Shown here piece after piece: positions 34,254 through 45,950 of a DNA stretch of 64,000 nt. The notes under the pieces were generated by a model that saw nothing but the letters and a program-made list of their open reading frames with translations, did no database searches and was not told the DNA's origin. Origin of the DNA: Patiria pectinifera (Eukaryota; Echinodermata; Asteroidea; Valvatida; Asterinidae); the NCBI GenBank assembly GCA_029964075.1, contig CM057136.1:8184001-8248000 (forward strand), written 5' to 3'. How positions within the stretch are numbered: position 1 is the first letter of the stretch; each line of letters starts with the position of its first letter. A program made the translations under genes and the position numbers.

Positions 34254-35159
34254 GTATAGGCTTTACCAAGTCAGATGTCGCGACTGAATACAGAAGGTGA
34301 TTGAGTTTTGGACCTGAACAATCAGCATTCATTATAAAGTTCCTTTTGATCACGAAACACGACTTCGTCAATAGCACTCTATATTATTTCTAATACATTT
34401 TTTTTTTGGTCAATTGACTAATCGTGGCAAATCACCTACATATTTCGATTTCTTTTTGAGCCAGATGGCATAATTTCACAGGGTGTTTAGTACCAGTGCG
34501 ATCTATAATCCAATACACTTTTTGATGATAATTCGGTAGGTTACTTTTGGGATGAATGCTAATGATCCTGTATGCCAAACAAGCGGGGAAAAAACACAAC
34601 GTTGCAGTGATACCTTCGATTTCGAACCAATTGTAGGCCAATAACCTTATCTGTATCAAATACCTCCATTGGGTTTAATATGTCCCTTGTGGAATGGTAT
34701 AATGTTTCAACAAACCTGAACCGTGGAATCAGTTCCTAGGATAACGATCAAAGCCAGGCCTAGTGTTAGGCGATATGTTGTCTACGATTACAACGATCAT
34801 TTCTTTTTATTTATAACTTTTTGTGTCCATTATATTATTCCTTTTTTTCATACCCCTTGGCTTTTTATATCTGTTAGAATGATTTTTGGATATCATATTT
34901 ATTTCTTCAAATTGTTGTTAGGAGTACCAATTGCAAAATGTGCCAAAAAGAAGCTTCAAATTTTGAAAGGATAATAAGGTTACCGCTTGTCAGTTTTAAG
35001 TAACAATTCATGTGGTCGGCCTGTGTATTTGTGTAAATTGTTATATGTTGCATATTTTTGTCTTACTTGGAAATATGAAATGCAAAGCAAATAAATGAAG
35101 ATATCGAGCTTAAAACAAACCTCTTGTTTAAATAGTGCCAGCTCGATTCCCCAAATAAT
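34254..35159. other. No gene recognised
   Basis: AT-rich with short frames only. Confidence 0.4.
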
Positions 35160-35915
35160 TTAGTCCGGAGGTTCGTTAGTCCGAAGGTTCGATGGGCCTT
35201 ATTCACGAGTCGGCCATATTGAATTGAAAGTTAAGTAAAACCTTAAATGTTGGAACATGCGAAGAGAAGTGAAACCAAGTTAATGTATAATAAATTCCAG
35301 TCTGCTTCAATGAATATTTTAAAATTAAACATTGCCTAATGTTTAAAGCCATATTAAAAAAAAAATGGCATTAAAATAAGGCTGCATTGTGCCAGCATAA
35401 ATAGTCCGGCGCCATCCCATCGAACAGTGAACAATTAATGAAATACATTCAGGGAACTCGACAAAAATGGCAAACTCGTGAATAAGACCAATAGTCCCAG
35501 GGTTCGATATTCCACAGGTTCGTTAGAAGGTTCGATCAGTCCGAAGGGGGAAGGTTCGTTAGTCCGAAGGTTCGATAGTCCGAAGGTTCGTTAGTAAAAA
35601 AAAAATAGGTTAAATAATCCGAAAGCTCGATAGTCCGAATCGACAATAAGGTTCAACTGTCCGAATTGACAGTATTGAACATTATTGTCAATTCGGACTG
35701 TGGAACCTTGTGTTTTCGGAATAATAAACCTTCGGACTATTGAACCCTGTTTTCGTTTGGAACTATGAAACCTTCGGACTAATTAACCTTATTCTAAATT
35801 CGGACTTCGGATAAATGAACCATCGGATTATTTCATTTTCCGACTAATGAACCCCTGGTTACGGGAAATGTGTGTGTTCAGATTGTCAAACCTTCGGATC
35901 GACAAACCTTCAGAC
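35160..35915. repeat. Inverted minisatellite (GTTCGATAGTCCGAAG units) with nested MITE
   Basis: Units such as GTCCGAAGGTTCGATA predominate up to about 35660, and the complement (AACCTTCGGACTATTG) from about 35690 to 35915. The symmetry point lies near 35675, where CCGAATTGACA and TGTCAATTCGG face each other. The left half is interrupted by the element at 35194-35490. Confidence 0.8.
35194..35490. mobile_element. MITE nested in the minisatellite (GGCCTTATTCACGAG ends)
   Basis: The left end GGGCCTTATTCACGAGT and right end, in reverse TGGTCTTATTCACGAGT, form an inverted repeat of about 23 bp that continues to GCCAT on both sides. The interior is AT-rich and non-coding. GGCC-like termini resemble the elements at 1144-1515 and 60746-61069. 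Confidence 0.65.
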
Positions 35916-36084
35916 TAATGCGACTTGGACTATCGGGTGGGCTGCGAATTTTTTTTCCCAAACGAAATCGGACAATATCAAAAGAGGGCGCTCTCACTGC
36001 AATATGCATATGCATGATGTCCAGGGCTTTAGAGAACAATTTATAATAACAAGAAATAATGGTGTTTAAATCACCAACGATTGG

Positions 36085-36165
36085 CAGACGATTTGTGGAC
36101 TGGTTGGAAGTAGTCCTGACTTCTAATCAGGTGATCCGAGTTCGTATGGCTGTGAGCGTTTTTCA
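36085..36165 (+). repeat. Degenerate tRNA-like sequence
   Basis: GGACTGGTTGGAAG resembles an A-box/D-arm, CCTGACTTCTAATCAGG an anticodon arm, and GAGTTCGTATGG a decayed B box. It is probably an old tRNA-derived SINE rather than a tRNA gene. Confidence 0.4.
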
Positions 36166-37064
36166 CTTCTTCTCATTTTACCTTTTGAATAACTAAGGTG
36201 AGGAAGGAACATTTCTCACAAGACGTAAAGCCTATCTTGGGTTTGTGCTTTAGATATGCATGTAATGGACCAATCAGAAGATGGGAACGGATCTCGTTTG
36301 GGAAAAAAAGATTCGCTGGCGGGCCCCGTTTTAATACCTGTAATTTCAATTTGATGTGCGCATCAATTTTTTTTCAGTTTGGCGGGGTCATTAGGTTACT
36401 CAAGTGTTCTTTCCACCAACGCGGAAAATGCCAGGCAGGCAATATGCGGTTTATTGCCCGCAATATAGCTATATCCCCTTGCATAGTTACTCCGGGGTAT
36501 AGAACGGCACATCGATATTTAATGCCTAATTAAAGGAAACACCAGCCTGAGCAATTGACTCCAGTGAGGCGGGGATATATGCTGATCTACGCTAGTTGTT
36601 TAATATCGAGTTTTATACTCGTTCATAAAGTAACCTGATATACGTAACGATGGACGAAGGCATTTAATGTACTTAACTCTTCATTCGGAAGACTCCAAGC
36701 GTGACCTTTTCGCCTGACAAGAGACCTTGTATTAAAGATGGCACTTTATTTGCCGGAGATCATAAAATAATGACCTCAAAGACTGGGATTTATTGAGTAA
36801 AGTGAGGGGGATTTGATCAGGGAGCTGTGGGCTATTTAAAGTCCCTCATAATTAACGATTGTGGAGTTGGGACTTGGACAATTAATGATTTATGTTTTAG
36901 TTAACTAACATCCAACGAGCCGAACTGTCTGGTGGTCATGTTTAATCGCCCTATAATTGAGTCTCGAAAGTTACAGGCTGTAAAGAGATCATTTTTATTA
37001 TTGCCAAAATTCTAGTCATTGCATTTGTTTTTCAGAACGAATTCATTAATACCTAAGAGAGTCT
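36166..37064. other. Low-copy sequence, possible regulatory region
   Basis: 36530-36960 is rich in motifs such as CCTAATTAAAGG, ATAATTAACG, ACAATTAATG and CTATAATTGAG, without repeat features. Conservation cannot be tested here. No exon was found. Confidence 0.25.
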
Positions 37065-37074
37065 ACTTATTCAT

Positions 37075-37400
37075 ATTCGTCAAGAGCCCGTGGTTTCAAA
37101 CGGTTGATAACACCGACTGGTTTTCACACTTTCTTCCGGCACCGCTGCGTTCTGCGTCACATCGCAAGCTACGCGCGCGGAAATCTCCATAAAAGGAGAT
37201 TTTAAGTACTACTATAGCGCGAGGCACATGTTCAACAAAAATGTTGGAGGTTTACAATTTTTGAGTTGTTTGACTTTTGGACGGAAAAGTATTTATCCGT
37301 TATCAGCGTCCAGTCCGCGCCTAGCCGGTTTAAACGCTTGTTTGAAACCGGCCCAGCACATTTTATTCCCTTATTTGTAAATGTAACTGTATACGCTGGA
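37075..37400 (+). repeat. Dispersed repeat A (copy 1)
   Basis: Shares, in order, AAGAGCCCGTGG, GGTTGATAA, CCGGCACCGCTGCGTTCTGC and a later CCGGTTTAAACGC block with 47292-47700 and 54205-54760, all on the same strand. Lies 75 bp upstream of a family B copy. Confidence 0.65.
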
Positions 37401-37474
37401 ATGAAACAACCGGAGAAATTCGTCAGTAGCTGTTCCTTCGATATTCTGTAACTTTGATCAACTCTCAGTTCAAG

Positions 37475-37974
37475 TTTAAATGGACATTACGGCCTGGAAT
37501 ATGGCCAATTGGGCTACAAAATGCGTTTTAAACGAAATTTATTTGAATGGAAAGAACATTTAAAGGAAAATATAAACGTCCACGCAACCATCCTTTAAAA
37601 ACTGAACGTTTTTTGTTGTTATTCTTGCGAAAACCACGCGAGAACGAATTTCAGGAGTCACAATTTTGTCCCGACAAATTGAACTGTTCGTTGCTAGTTG
37701 TGATTCCAGCCGACATTTGTAACCTTCTGTAAGAAACGTCTAAGAAACACCGTGTGTACTTAAAGTGAATCGTATACATCGAATGAAAACGACAGGAAAA
37801 AAGTATGCGTACTTCGTCGTGTCCGATGTAAAGAATTTTTTTTTTTGTCTTTTCTCGGAAACAGTAAGACATTAGGTTAGTGTCTTTTCAACTAGACCTT
37901 TAAAATGGTATAGGCCTAAGTAAGCAATCCAAAAACATGGAATTTCCGCAAATTGCAGGCCGTATTGCCCCTTT
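37475..37974 (+). mobile_element. Family B element, TTTAA-flanked, CATTACGGCCTG ends
   Basis: The left end ATGGACATTACGGCCTG and right end, in reverse AGGGGCAATACGGCCTG, are imperfect inverted repeats, with TTTAA next to both. Internal blocks CCAATTGGGCTACAAAA and AACGTCCACGCAACCATCC recur at 50928-51453 (reverse) and 57541-58170. The TTAA flank suggests a TTAA-targeting family, not proven. Confidence 0.6.
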
Positions 37975-40366
37975 AAGTATAGAAATGACTAAAAAAGTAA
38001 ATCTTACCATATTGCTAGAACTAGACTTTAGGACAAGTCGCCAGACAGTCGTGTTTTGTCTGTCGGCGCCCGCAATATTTGCTAGCACTACGCTGTGTGT
38101 CGTGTTTATCATTTAACGGACGGATATTCATTTATGCGCGCAGCGAATTGCAGGTGTATTACATTTCCATAGAGAGTGCCAATGATAGCTAACCCGCACC
38201 GCTGAGAAAGTATTCATTATTAGAGTGGGGATATCTCTCTCTTGATCAGTGTACGTTTTTCATTTTTCGTACGATTGTCATTACCATTACAGCATTGAAC
38301 TCAGTGCTATAAATAAAATACATTAGACAATACAATATGCCAAATTATTGTATAAGAAAATGATTCATGATTCAATACCAAACGGCCCAGGAAGAATTAA
38401 GCTTTTGACTCCTAGAGGGAATTTGATTCGCTCCATGCTGTACTGCATTCCCCACACACAGAACACATCGTGCACGTGCAAATACGCAGCAACTGTGGTG
38501 TAATATGAATATTCAAATGTTCCTGATTCTTAACCAATCAGACTGCTCCGTCCATATCTGGTGGCGATTGTCATACATTGAGTACAAAGCTAAGAACAGA
38601 TTATGCAAGTCGGTCATAAGTGTCAACCTGCATGCATATTGGTGCAGAGGATGCACAAAGCGTCCCCGCAAGTTAGTGTCATACCGCACGCTATTCCGGG
38701 ACGGCATGCTGCATCTGTGCACGCTGGTGCGCGTTGGGTCAACAAAACCCGGCCAATTACCGACTTGACTCCAAGTCTGTGCAAAAACAAGCCCCAAACA
38801 AAAACCACAACAAGAACTGGAAAACTGTGTACTTATCGATCCAGATTGGTGGATGTTTTGAGAAAAAGCGACTGTTACTGTCGGTTGCAATGTTTGGTTT
38901 AGCCAAGACTGAATTAGACCTACCGCTGTCTCGTAAATGTAGTTGTGATAACCTTCCTGTAGAACATTTGCGGCAAAGAATGTGGACACTGCTCTGAGTC
39001 AAAGTGTTGCTCCTGCTTTTCTTATAAAAAAAAAAGAGAGAAAAGGGAGTGAAAAACCTCCCATGGTTTTCAGATAAAGCCGTTGAAATTCAGCAGGTGT
39101 TTTTACTGCGCGTTCTGAATACACAAATCAGATAATTCCCTCCTGAATTAGCAACCCTTCTTCAAATTTATTCCGGAGGATGATTGTATCGCAGCTATCT
39201 ATCAAAGATAGCAGTGGTTTTTTTTTCCTTCTCGGGCCGGTTTCGAAAACAATATTTCCCCCGTAGGTTTGCCGAACGCACTCGCATATCCTGGAGATTT
39301 CTAAGGTTAGTTGGGGAAGAAAATAAAGCAAACAAGCCTTTTTTTTCTGTCACTGAAATTGGGTTATTCGGGGTCCCAGCGTCTCTTTAAGAAAAAAATC
39401 TGCATTTGGAAAGCGGGAACACGCCTGGAAGATTAGAACGAGGGCGGAGGAGCAGTCCGTGCCTTCCCTTCAAATCCAAACACAATCCACGTCTTGAGGC
39501 GCTCCTCTCCGATCGCGCGTATTTTGGTCACCTCCCTGTTTTATTTTGGTCCTCTTCTTTGCTTTTTTAATAACGGGCCACCACGTGTGTTTTAATTGGG
39601 GCTCCAGGGATGTCATTAATGGGAGATCTCTGACGGGAAGTGGGGGATGTGTTTTAGATGCGGTGATGAAGTGCGGTAACGAAAACAAACTTGGTCATGA
39701 AACGATCTGGCCGGATTTTACCAGAGGTGTGCATACCGGCCGAATTCCTGTGTCAAGTGGAGATCATGCAGAGAATTCAAGTTCATGATTTTCGAAGGAG
39801 CGCACACCAATGTCTGACTCGAAAACTCGATTTGGGTTAAAGGCATATAGGATCGGTTGCATTTCATGCATTTTGTTCGTTTCCTAATAACACTCCAAAT
39901 CCAAAGAAGAATGTTCAAAACTTAACCAGTTGAAGTTTCAACTGAGTGGATATTACACTTTGCGGGAAAACAGTGAAAAAAACCAAGCACAAATTTGATC
40001 ACGAAACGCGATTTCGTCTATTTAACTCTTTATTCCAAAGATCAGTCAATTGACGGATCGTGGGGAATCACCTACATTTTCTTGATTTCGTCTCAATGAC
40101 AGCAAGCTATAGACGGAATAATTTCACGGGGTGTTAAGTATACCGGTACGATCTTTAATCCCAGTAAGTTTTTGGTAATATTTCACTTTTGGGACAAATT
40201 TAAATGATCCTATATGCCTCTAAAGTACCAAACAGATTAACTCCTTCAGAAATATACTGCCAACCATCACAAATTTCTCTAACCAATTTCATAATAAAAC
40301 ATCGAAGTTGATATTAAATCTCTTTAAATAATTGATAACTGTAGCTTTACTTTTTGTTGTAATATT
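37975..40366. other. No gene recognised
   Basis: 38505-39000 is open in several frames on both strands (the longest 158 codons on the minus strand), without any recognisable domain. 39470-39720 looks low-copy. No transposon boundary was found. Confidence 0.35.
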
Positions 40367-41014
40367 CAGTGTGTCCCAGAAAAAGCAGGCCCGGACAAAT
40401 CAGCGGCCATATCTAAACAAATATTCATGTGAGGCTAAATTTTGGTTGTGTTTATCCATGCTGTTGACGTTGTTTATTGCCTATGAAAACTAAACTGAAT
40501 TGATTGAAAACTTAGAAAGCCATGACCAGAAACGTAGGAGCTCCATAAAATCGAAATTGACACTCTTCGCGGCATTAGCTTGTGCTGGTAAATTAGTGGA
40601 GAGAGGGGGAGACCACGAACCTGTATCACAAACGAACACATTTCACATGCAAACAAGAAGAGACTATGTCTTTATTTCATAACACATTTATTTGTAAAGT
40701 TCAAAAATAAAATATGATTCTGATAAAATTAAATATTGCCCCTTGAATTCATGTCATCACTTCTTATTTGCATGTGAAATGTGTTCGTGTGTGATGTAGG
40801 TTCGTGGTCTCCCTCTCTTGCAGCACAAAGCTGCTAATGCCAATTGTATGGAGCTGTTACGTTTGTTGCAAGGCTTAAACAGTTTTCAATCAATTCCGTT
40901 CATTTTTCCACAAGCAGTAAACAACGTCATCACCTTAAAATTTAGTCTTACATGAATATTTGTTTAGATCTGGCCGCTGATTTGTTTGGGTCCGTTTTTC
41001 TAGGACACACTGTA
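40367..41014. mobile_element. MITE with very long inverted repeats (CAGTGTGTCC ends)
   Basis: The left end CAGTGTGTCCCAGAAAAAGC and right end, in reverse CAGTGTGTCCTAGAAAAACG, continue as an inverted repeat for roughly 270 bp (shared blocks CGGCCAGATCTAAACAAATA in variant forms and ACACATTTCACATGCAAA). The right flank is TA, the left TT. Nearly the whole 646-bp element is a palindrome. Confidence 0.75.
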
Positions 41015-41144
41015 CATAGGTCCCTATACAAAATACAAGAGATCTGATTGGTGGGTCGTTGATCACGTGTCACACAATAATAGTCCCCGCCCACGACCCG
41101 CTCGCACCGCAAAAATACAAATTCGATTCCATGGAAAATATGAC

Positions 41145-41605
41145 CTTTCATACGTCGGGGACATGTTTGCAGATCTGGCGGCGTTTTAACGACCAATACA
41201 CTCAGCTAGGCCAATCGTGTATTGAAACATAATGTATCATTGTGATATTTGATGTATTTGAGTCGTGTGTGCCCTATAAATATCTTCGTAATGTTACACA
41301 ACACAAAGTACAAACCCTCGAAGTAATGAGAATGATCTTCAGTGGCGGCCTAGAATACACTCTGGAATCTGAACCATTCAGAGTGCTCGCATAAAATTCG
41401 CTAGCGATTCAAGAAAATACTCCCATATGTTGTGTACAAAATTGAAAACGTATTCGCCAAGTCGGTACTTTTATCAGAAATAGTCAGCATAATTTGGTCT
41501 GGTAACCAAACTACGCGCATTGCATCGATATTTTGCGTGCGTGTAGCCAGTAACCGGTACCGTACGCAAAACAATTACCGACTTGGCACCGAGTCTAGTA
41601 TACTC
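41145..41605 (+). repeat. Dispersed repeat D, right part, with empty hAT site
   Basis: Colinear with 14120-14143 joined to 14467-14920. Across the insertion point it reads CTGGCGGCGTTTTAACGACC with a single CGTTTTAA (41182-41189), the uninserted state of the target. It ends at GGCACCGAGTCTAG. Confidence 0.85.
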
Positions 41606-41889
41606 CTGGAGTGCGAACGTTTTTTTTTTCTCAGGCGGTATGGAGTGGTGAGGTGTGCGCAAGCTATAAAGGTTTTATACAATATAATGAATGTTTTATG
41701 AGTGCAATGGTAAGAAGAATTTCAAGAAGTGACAGATGGAATGTTTGCCGAGTGAAATGGAACATTCCATTTGACACCGAATGAAATTAGTCTTTCCATT
41801 GCACGAATGTGAAACATTCATTATTGGATTTATACAACACCTGAATAAATCCTAATCATATCTGATTGGTCAGAGCCACCAAACGTGTG

Positions 41890-42147
41890 TGACCCTGCAA
41901 TGGAAGAACTCCCCATGTAACGGAATGAATGAGTCTCATTTGCATAGCGATGCGCGATTGGATCTCATCGTAAAATTGCACTGCATGTGTATTGCGCTAG
42001 CTGTAATCGTCAAGTTGTTAGATTTGTCGCAACCCGGCGAGGCCGATAACGTACTAGTTTTATACCAGCCGCAACGGGTGAGTTCGACTGAAGTTCACGG
42101 ACAAAATACGACTATCTAACGACTTTTCATCAAGTCTAGGAGTATAC
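41890..42147 (-). repeat. Dispersed repeat D, left part, inverted
   Basis: The reverse complement of 13843-14118, sharing CATTCATTCCGTTACATGG, GAACTTCAGTCGAACTC and the terminus CTAGACTTGATGA. In this copy the left part follows the right part in opposite orientation, so two fragments or a rearranged copy are present. Confidence 0.75.
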
Positions 42148-43379
42148 TGGTTCAGTTTCATCCTCTCCACGTGTTTTTGGCAACATACAAAACATCTTTC
42201 TAATGTAAACACCGATAATATATTTTCAAAAGGGCATTGTTAGTCCTCACAAAGCCAGCACCAATTCTGTCACCCGATATCTCTTTTCATAATTTCCGTG
42301 AATTTTACATGAGCCTCTTTTCGCATCGATTTCACACATTCAATGGCTATAGATGTAATATTATGCCCACAATTTCTTTACGCCATTGCGGTATTCTTCG
42401 TTAAAAATGCCACATTGGAATAATAATTTTGTGATCAGCAAGTTGACTGCTTGCTTTTAAGCTCTTTTGTTATTTTTAAATCTTTTAGATAACTCTCTGA
42501 AGAGGATTCCGGTGATCGGCGAGAGCTCTCATAAGTTCCACTTGATATTCTCGAGAGAAACAAACTACGCATATTAATGCATCCGAGAGGTGTTTTTTTT
42601 TTGCAGCCGAGAATAGTTTCTAAAAAATATCGCGAATGCAAGGAAATGCTTTTCAGACCTAATTACCCTTAACAAAAAATCAACCTGAGCCATGAATCAT
42701 GCCAACAAAAAAAGTGCTCCTCTAATAATATAACAGCAACCAAAATGCAAATACGGTCAACAAAGTATTAAGAAACAAGAGAGGAAGGTCGTGGTTCAAA
42801 TTAAATGATAATTTAAAATTCAAACCTTACAGGTTAGTTTCTTTTCTCCCAATTATCGTCCGAAGATGAATTTACCGGATAGGCCTACAGCCACTCCGCT
42901 CTTTTTACAATCTTGTATGGGCACGTATGCCGTTAGCAAGAAGCGCTGTCAACAACATCTAGATGTATTGAAATGATCATTCAGTATTTACAATTTTTGG
43001 GGAATCGAAATTGTTTTGATCTGATCCTTTTCTGTGTTCTGGCCCAAGGGGAAAAATAGTCCGTACTTTTTTTTTATTTTCAGCATTATCTGCTTCGCCG
43101 TATTCGCGGTACGATTCACCAACCGTCGCTGGGGAAGGTTCGATATGTCAAAGAGCAAACAAATGGCAAGAATATAAATTACTGAAAGAGGAAGAATGTA
43201 CAGAATAGTACTTGACGCAGCGAGCTCGAAATGACGCGCCGAGGTCGAAACAAAGTATTGCCTTCAAATTAACACGATCGAGTGACTCCCGCGCCCGTGC
43301 GCATGCCTGTAAGAAGAATGGAACCTCCCGTTCGCTCCGTTAACAAACACGCTTCATGATCCCCGCCAGATCGCGGCTG
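42148..43379. other. No gene recognised
   Basis: AT-rich to 43200, then becoming GC-richer towards the promoter-like segment. No coding exon can be supported. Confidence 0.4.
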
Positions 43380-43872
43380 GGCTACTTATATAAAACAGCT
43401 TCCTCCGTCTCATCATCAAGTGCGCAAGTCACCACCGCCGGATCTTAAACACTGGAGTTTTCTCGAGGAGTTTTCCACGGGACAAATTTTCGCGGGATCT
43501 TGACTTTCAATTGTAGATTTTCGTTTCTCACATAGCATTCAGTGCAATCTGGCAAGGGCTGTATTAGCCTAATTTGAAAGTATTTTGTCGTCTGGAAAGC
43601 CGACGCCGGATTCGATTTTTTCTAAATCGGGATTGGAAAAGTGTTGAGGGATCGGGGCCTATTTTTTTTCTCCATCGGCAAGGCCGTAGAACATCGAAAC
43701 AATACACTCGTGGCTTGGATAGCGCCGATGTGCGGAGGCTCGCCCGAGAGGAACTTATCCGGCCGGCTTCTTCGATTGTCTGTCGGATGTAACCTCGATA
43801 GAGGGGAAGATTTTCTCGTGCTCTAATCGCTGGAAGGACTAAGTGTGCAAGTAGGTTGAATTGATTTTTTAG
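43380..43872 (+). promoter_or_regulatory. CpG-rich TATA promoter-like segment with possible noncoding first exon
   Basis: TATATAAAA at 43387-43395 is followed about 20-25 bp later by a TCATCATCAAG initiator-like stretch. The downstream 450 bp is CpG-rich, unlike the neighbourhood, and ends at a strong donor (AGG then GTAAGT at 43873). No downstream coding exon could be linked. It may be the 5' end of a gene beyond this window or on the other side of a long intron. Confidence 0.3.
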
Positions 43873-44501
43873 GGTAAGTTGAAGTAAAAATCGTTGCATG
43901 TTTTCAAAGCTACAGCGTGTTATGGCAGCATTTATGTAATGCATCCAGAAAGCACTTCTCTGCTTTAGTTTGGGGTTGTCACTGGCTATGTTAAATAGTG
44001 GGTGACAGATGCATATCATCAAAATATCTAAAACAAATCCATCAATTTGTGTTACTGTTCGATAAATAAATAAATATTCGCCATTTGACATAAAAATATC
44101 AACACAATGGGAGTTTGTTGATATCGCTTACTCTTGCAAGGTTGTTTTGCATCTTTACCCGGCATTATCGGACTTTAACGCTTTATATCGAAAACTTTGA
44201 CTTTGAAGATTGCCGTTTCCTTAAGAGCAAGTTACCTTCGGGAAAAAATATCCTTTTAAATTTGCGGGAAACAAGTGGTAGAAGATAACGGATATTTCAT
44301 TACAGCTAAAAGGCCATATGTGTCAATTAACCAAAATGAGGTAAAATAACTACTAGTTCAGTTTCACCGTAAGGAAAGTTTCTTGTTTTCAAATGTGGTG
44401 ATCATTGTCAAGACTCCAACTGTAAGTGAATAAGGATAAAATACACATACGCAATTAGTCTTACGTCACTGATATCGAGACATTTTAAAATTATTTCATA
44501 G

Positions 44502-44684
44502 GTGGAGATAAATTTGACCCCGGTGAATGAAGCTTTTCTTCGAAATTCTTCTTCCGCTTTTCCGCAAAAAAACGTCAACACTTCACCCGATGAAAGTCAG
44601 TTGAACGCTGGTGTTTCTTTTATAGACTTATACAGTTCAGCCAGCCGGCTCAGCTCTATCGACAAAAAGTTCTTATTACCCTGA
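44502..44684 (+). other. Possible small exon, unassigned
   Basis: An open stretch after an acceptor-like TTTCATAG, encoding 60 residues with VNEAFLRNSSSAFPQ and SASRLSSIDKKF before a stop. There is no in-frame ATG at the start, and no upstream coding exon joins in phase. It may be chance. Confidence 0.12.
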
Positions 44685-45011
44685 CGAAAAGGATGTGATA
44701 TAGGCGCGCCGTGTTAATTACATTCCTGTCGGTTTAAATTAACTTAAAATGGGACCTGATCAAACATCGCGTGTGCCGGTCCGTGTTTTCGTGGCCGAAT
44801 ATAAAACAAACTTGTGGCGCCACTTTAGTTTGATTAAGCCCCGGTTATTTAGTACTCTGAGGGAGGTTTTTCCATTCGGTAGAATTAAACGGACAAAATC
44901 AACACGTAGGTGTGGAAGTTTTATTGGCAATGCTAGCACATTAAAGATGCCTTAAAGTATTGGTCAGTCGTCGTAAGCAAACTGGACTTTGTGCTGAAAG
45001 ATGAATTGTGC

Positions 45012-45282
45012 CGTATCACCAACCGATAATGTCACACAAATCGACCGATACTGTATCACTAACCGATAATGTAGCAACATTTGACCGATAGTGTAGTAAA
45101 ATGTACTACACTAGCAGTCAGTTGTTGTTACGTTGTCGTACAAAGCCGATAATGTAACAAAAATTGACCGCTGGTGCAGTGACATCGGTCAGTTTTTGTT
45201 ACATTAGGCCTATCGGTTAGAGATACAGTATCTGTCAATTTGTGTGAAATTATCGGTTAGTGATACGTTATCCGTTGGTTAT
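45012..45282. repeat. Inverted minisatellite (ACCGATAATGTAAC units), left block
   Basis: Units containing CCGATAATGTAAC or CCGATAGTGTAGTA in the left half switch to the complement (TTGTTACAT, TATCGGTTAG) in the right half. A second block with the same unit is at 45704-45950. Confidence 0.8.
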
Positions 45283-45703
45283 ATGGATGAAATAAAGGGT
45301 GAATCTTGTTTAAATTTAGGGGACGTGATGCCAAACAGTGTTATTCAATGTGGCAATCGTGCATTTGATGCCCAGATTCGTTTACAACTATACGAGAATA
45401 TTAAAGGTAGCACAAACAACGCCTAAGTGGGACCTTAAGTTCAGAGTTTTTGATCGAAAAGGTTTTATGTTTCGGAGTAGACTGCACAATCGCGGATGTA
45501 GACCTGTATCTTGATTGGGAGTGGAATCGTCCAATAATCTAATAATAATGTTAAGGTATAATAATGTTCTTTAGGGAAAACAGTGCCCACCCAGTACTCT
45601 AATCGAGAACACAAATTAGAAACGATGCGATAAAGGCAAAATAGCTGAAAAATGCATAAAACAGAACACTTTGTTACAACAGATAATGCATTAACCACCA
45701 CAT

Positions 45704-45950
45704 AACGTATCACCAACCGATAATGTCACACAAATTGACCGATACTGTATCAGTGACCGGTAATGTAACAGACATTGACTGAGAGTGTAGTAAATGTTAT
45801 AACACTATCAGTCAATTTTTGCTACATTATTGGTAAGGGCCGATAATGTAACAACAATGGACTGATATTAGTTCATTATACTACACTATCGGTACATGTT
45901 TGATACGTTATCAGTTAGTAATACAGTTAGTTACTCATTATCAGTTGTAA
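45704..45950. repeat. Inverted minisatellite (ACCGATAATGTAAC units), right block
   Basis: It begins GTATCACCAACCGATAATGT, as does the left block at 45013, and shows the same switch in unit orientation. The two blocks are direct repeats of a palindromic array and bracket 420 bp of unique sequence. Confidence 0.8.

Noticed and set aside
38513-38989. 158-codon minus-strand frame
   Set aside because: Overlapping frames are open on both strands at the same place, with no recognisable domain, signal peptide or splice context.
43564-44091. 175-codon minus-strand frame
   Set aside because: It overlaps the CpG-rich promoter-like segment and its neighbouring intron-like sequence, and no domain or repeated motif was found. 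Chance in GC-rich sequence is likely.
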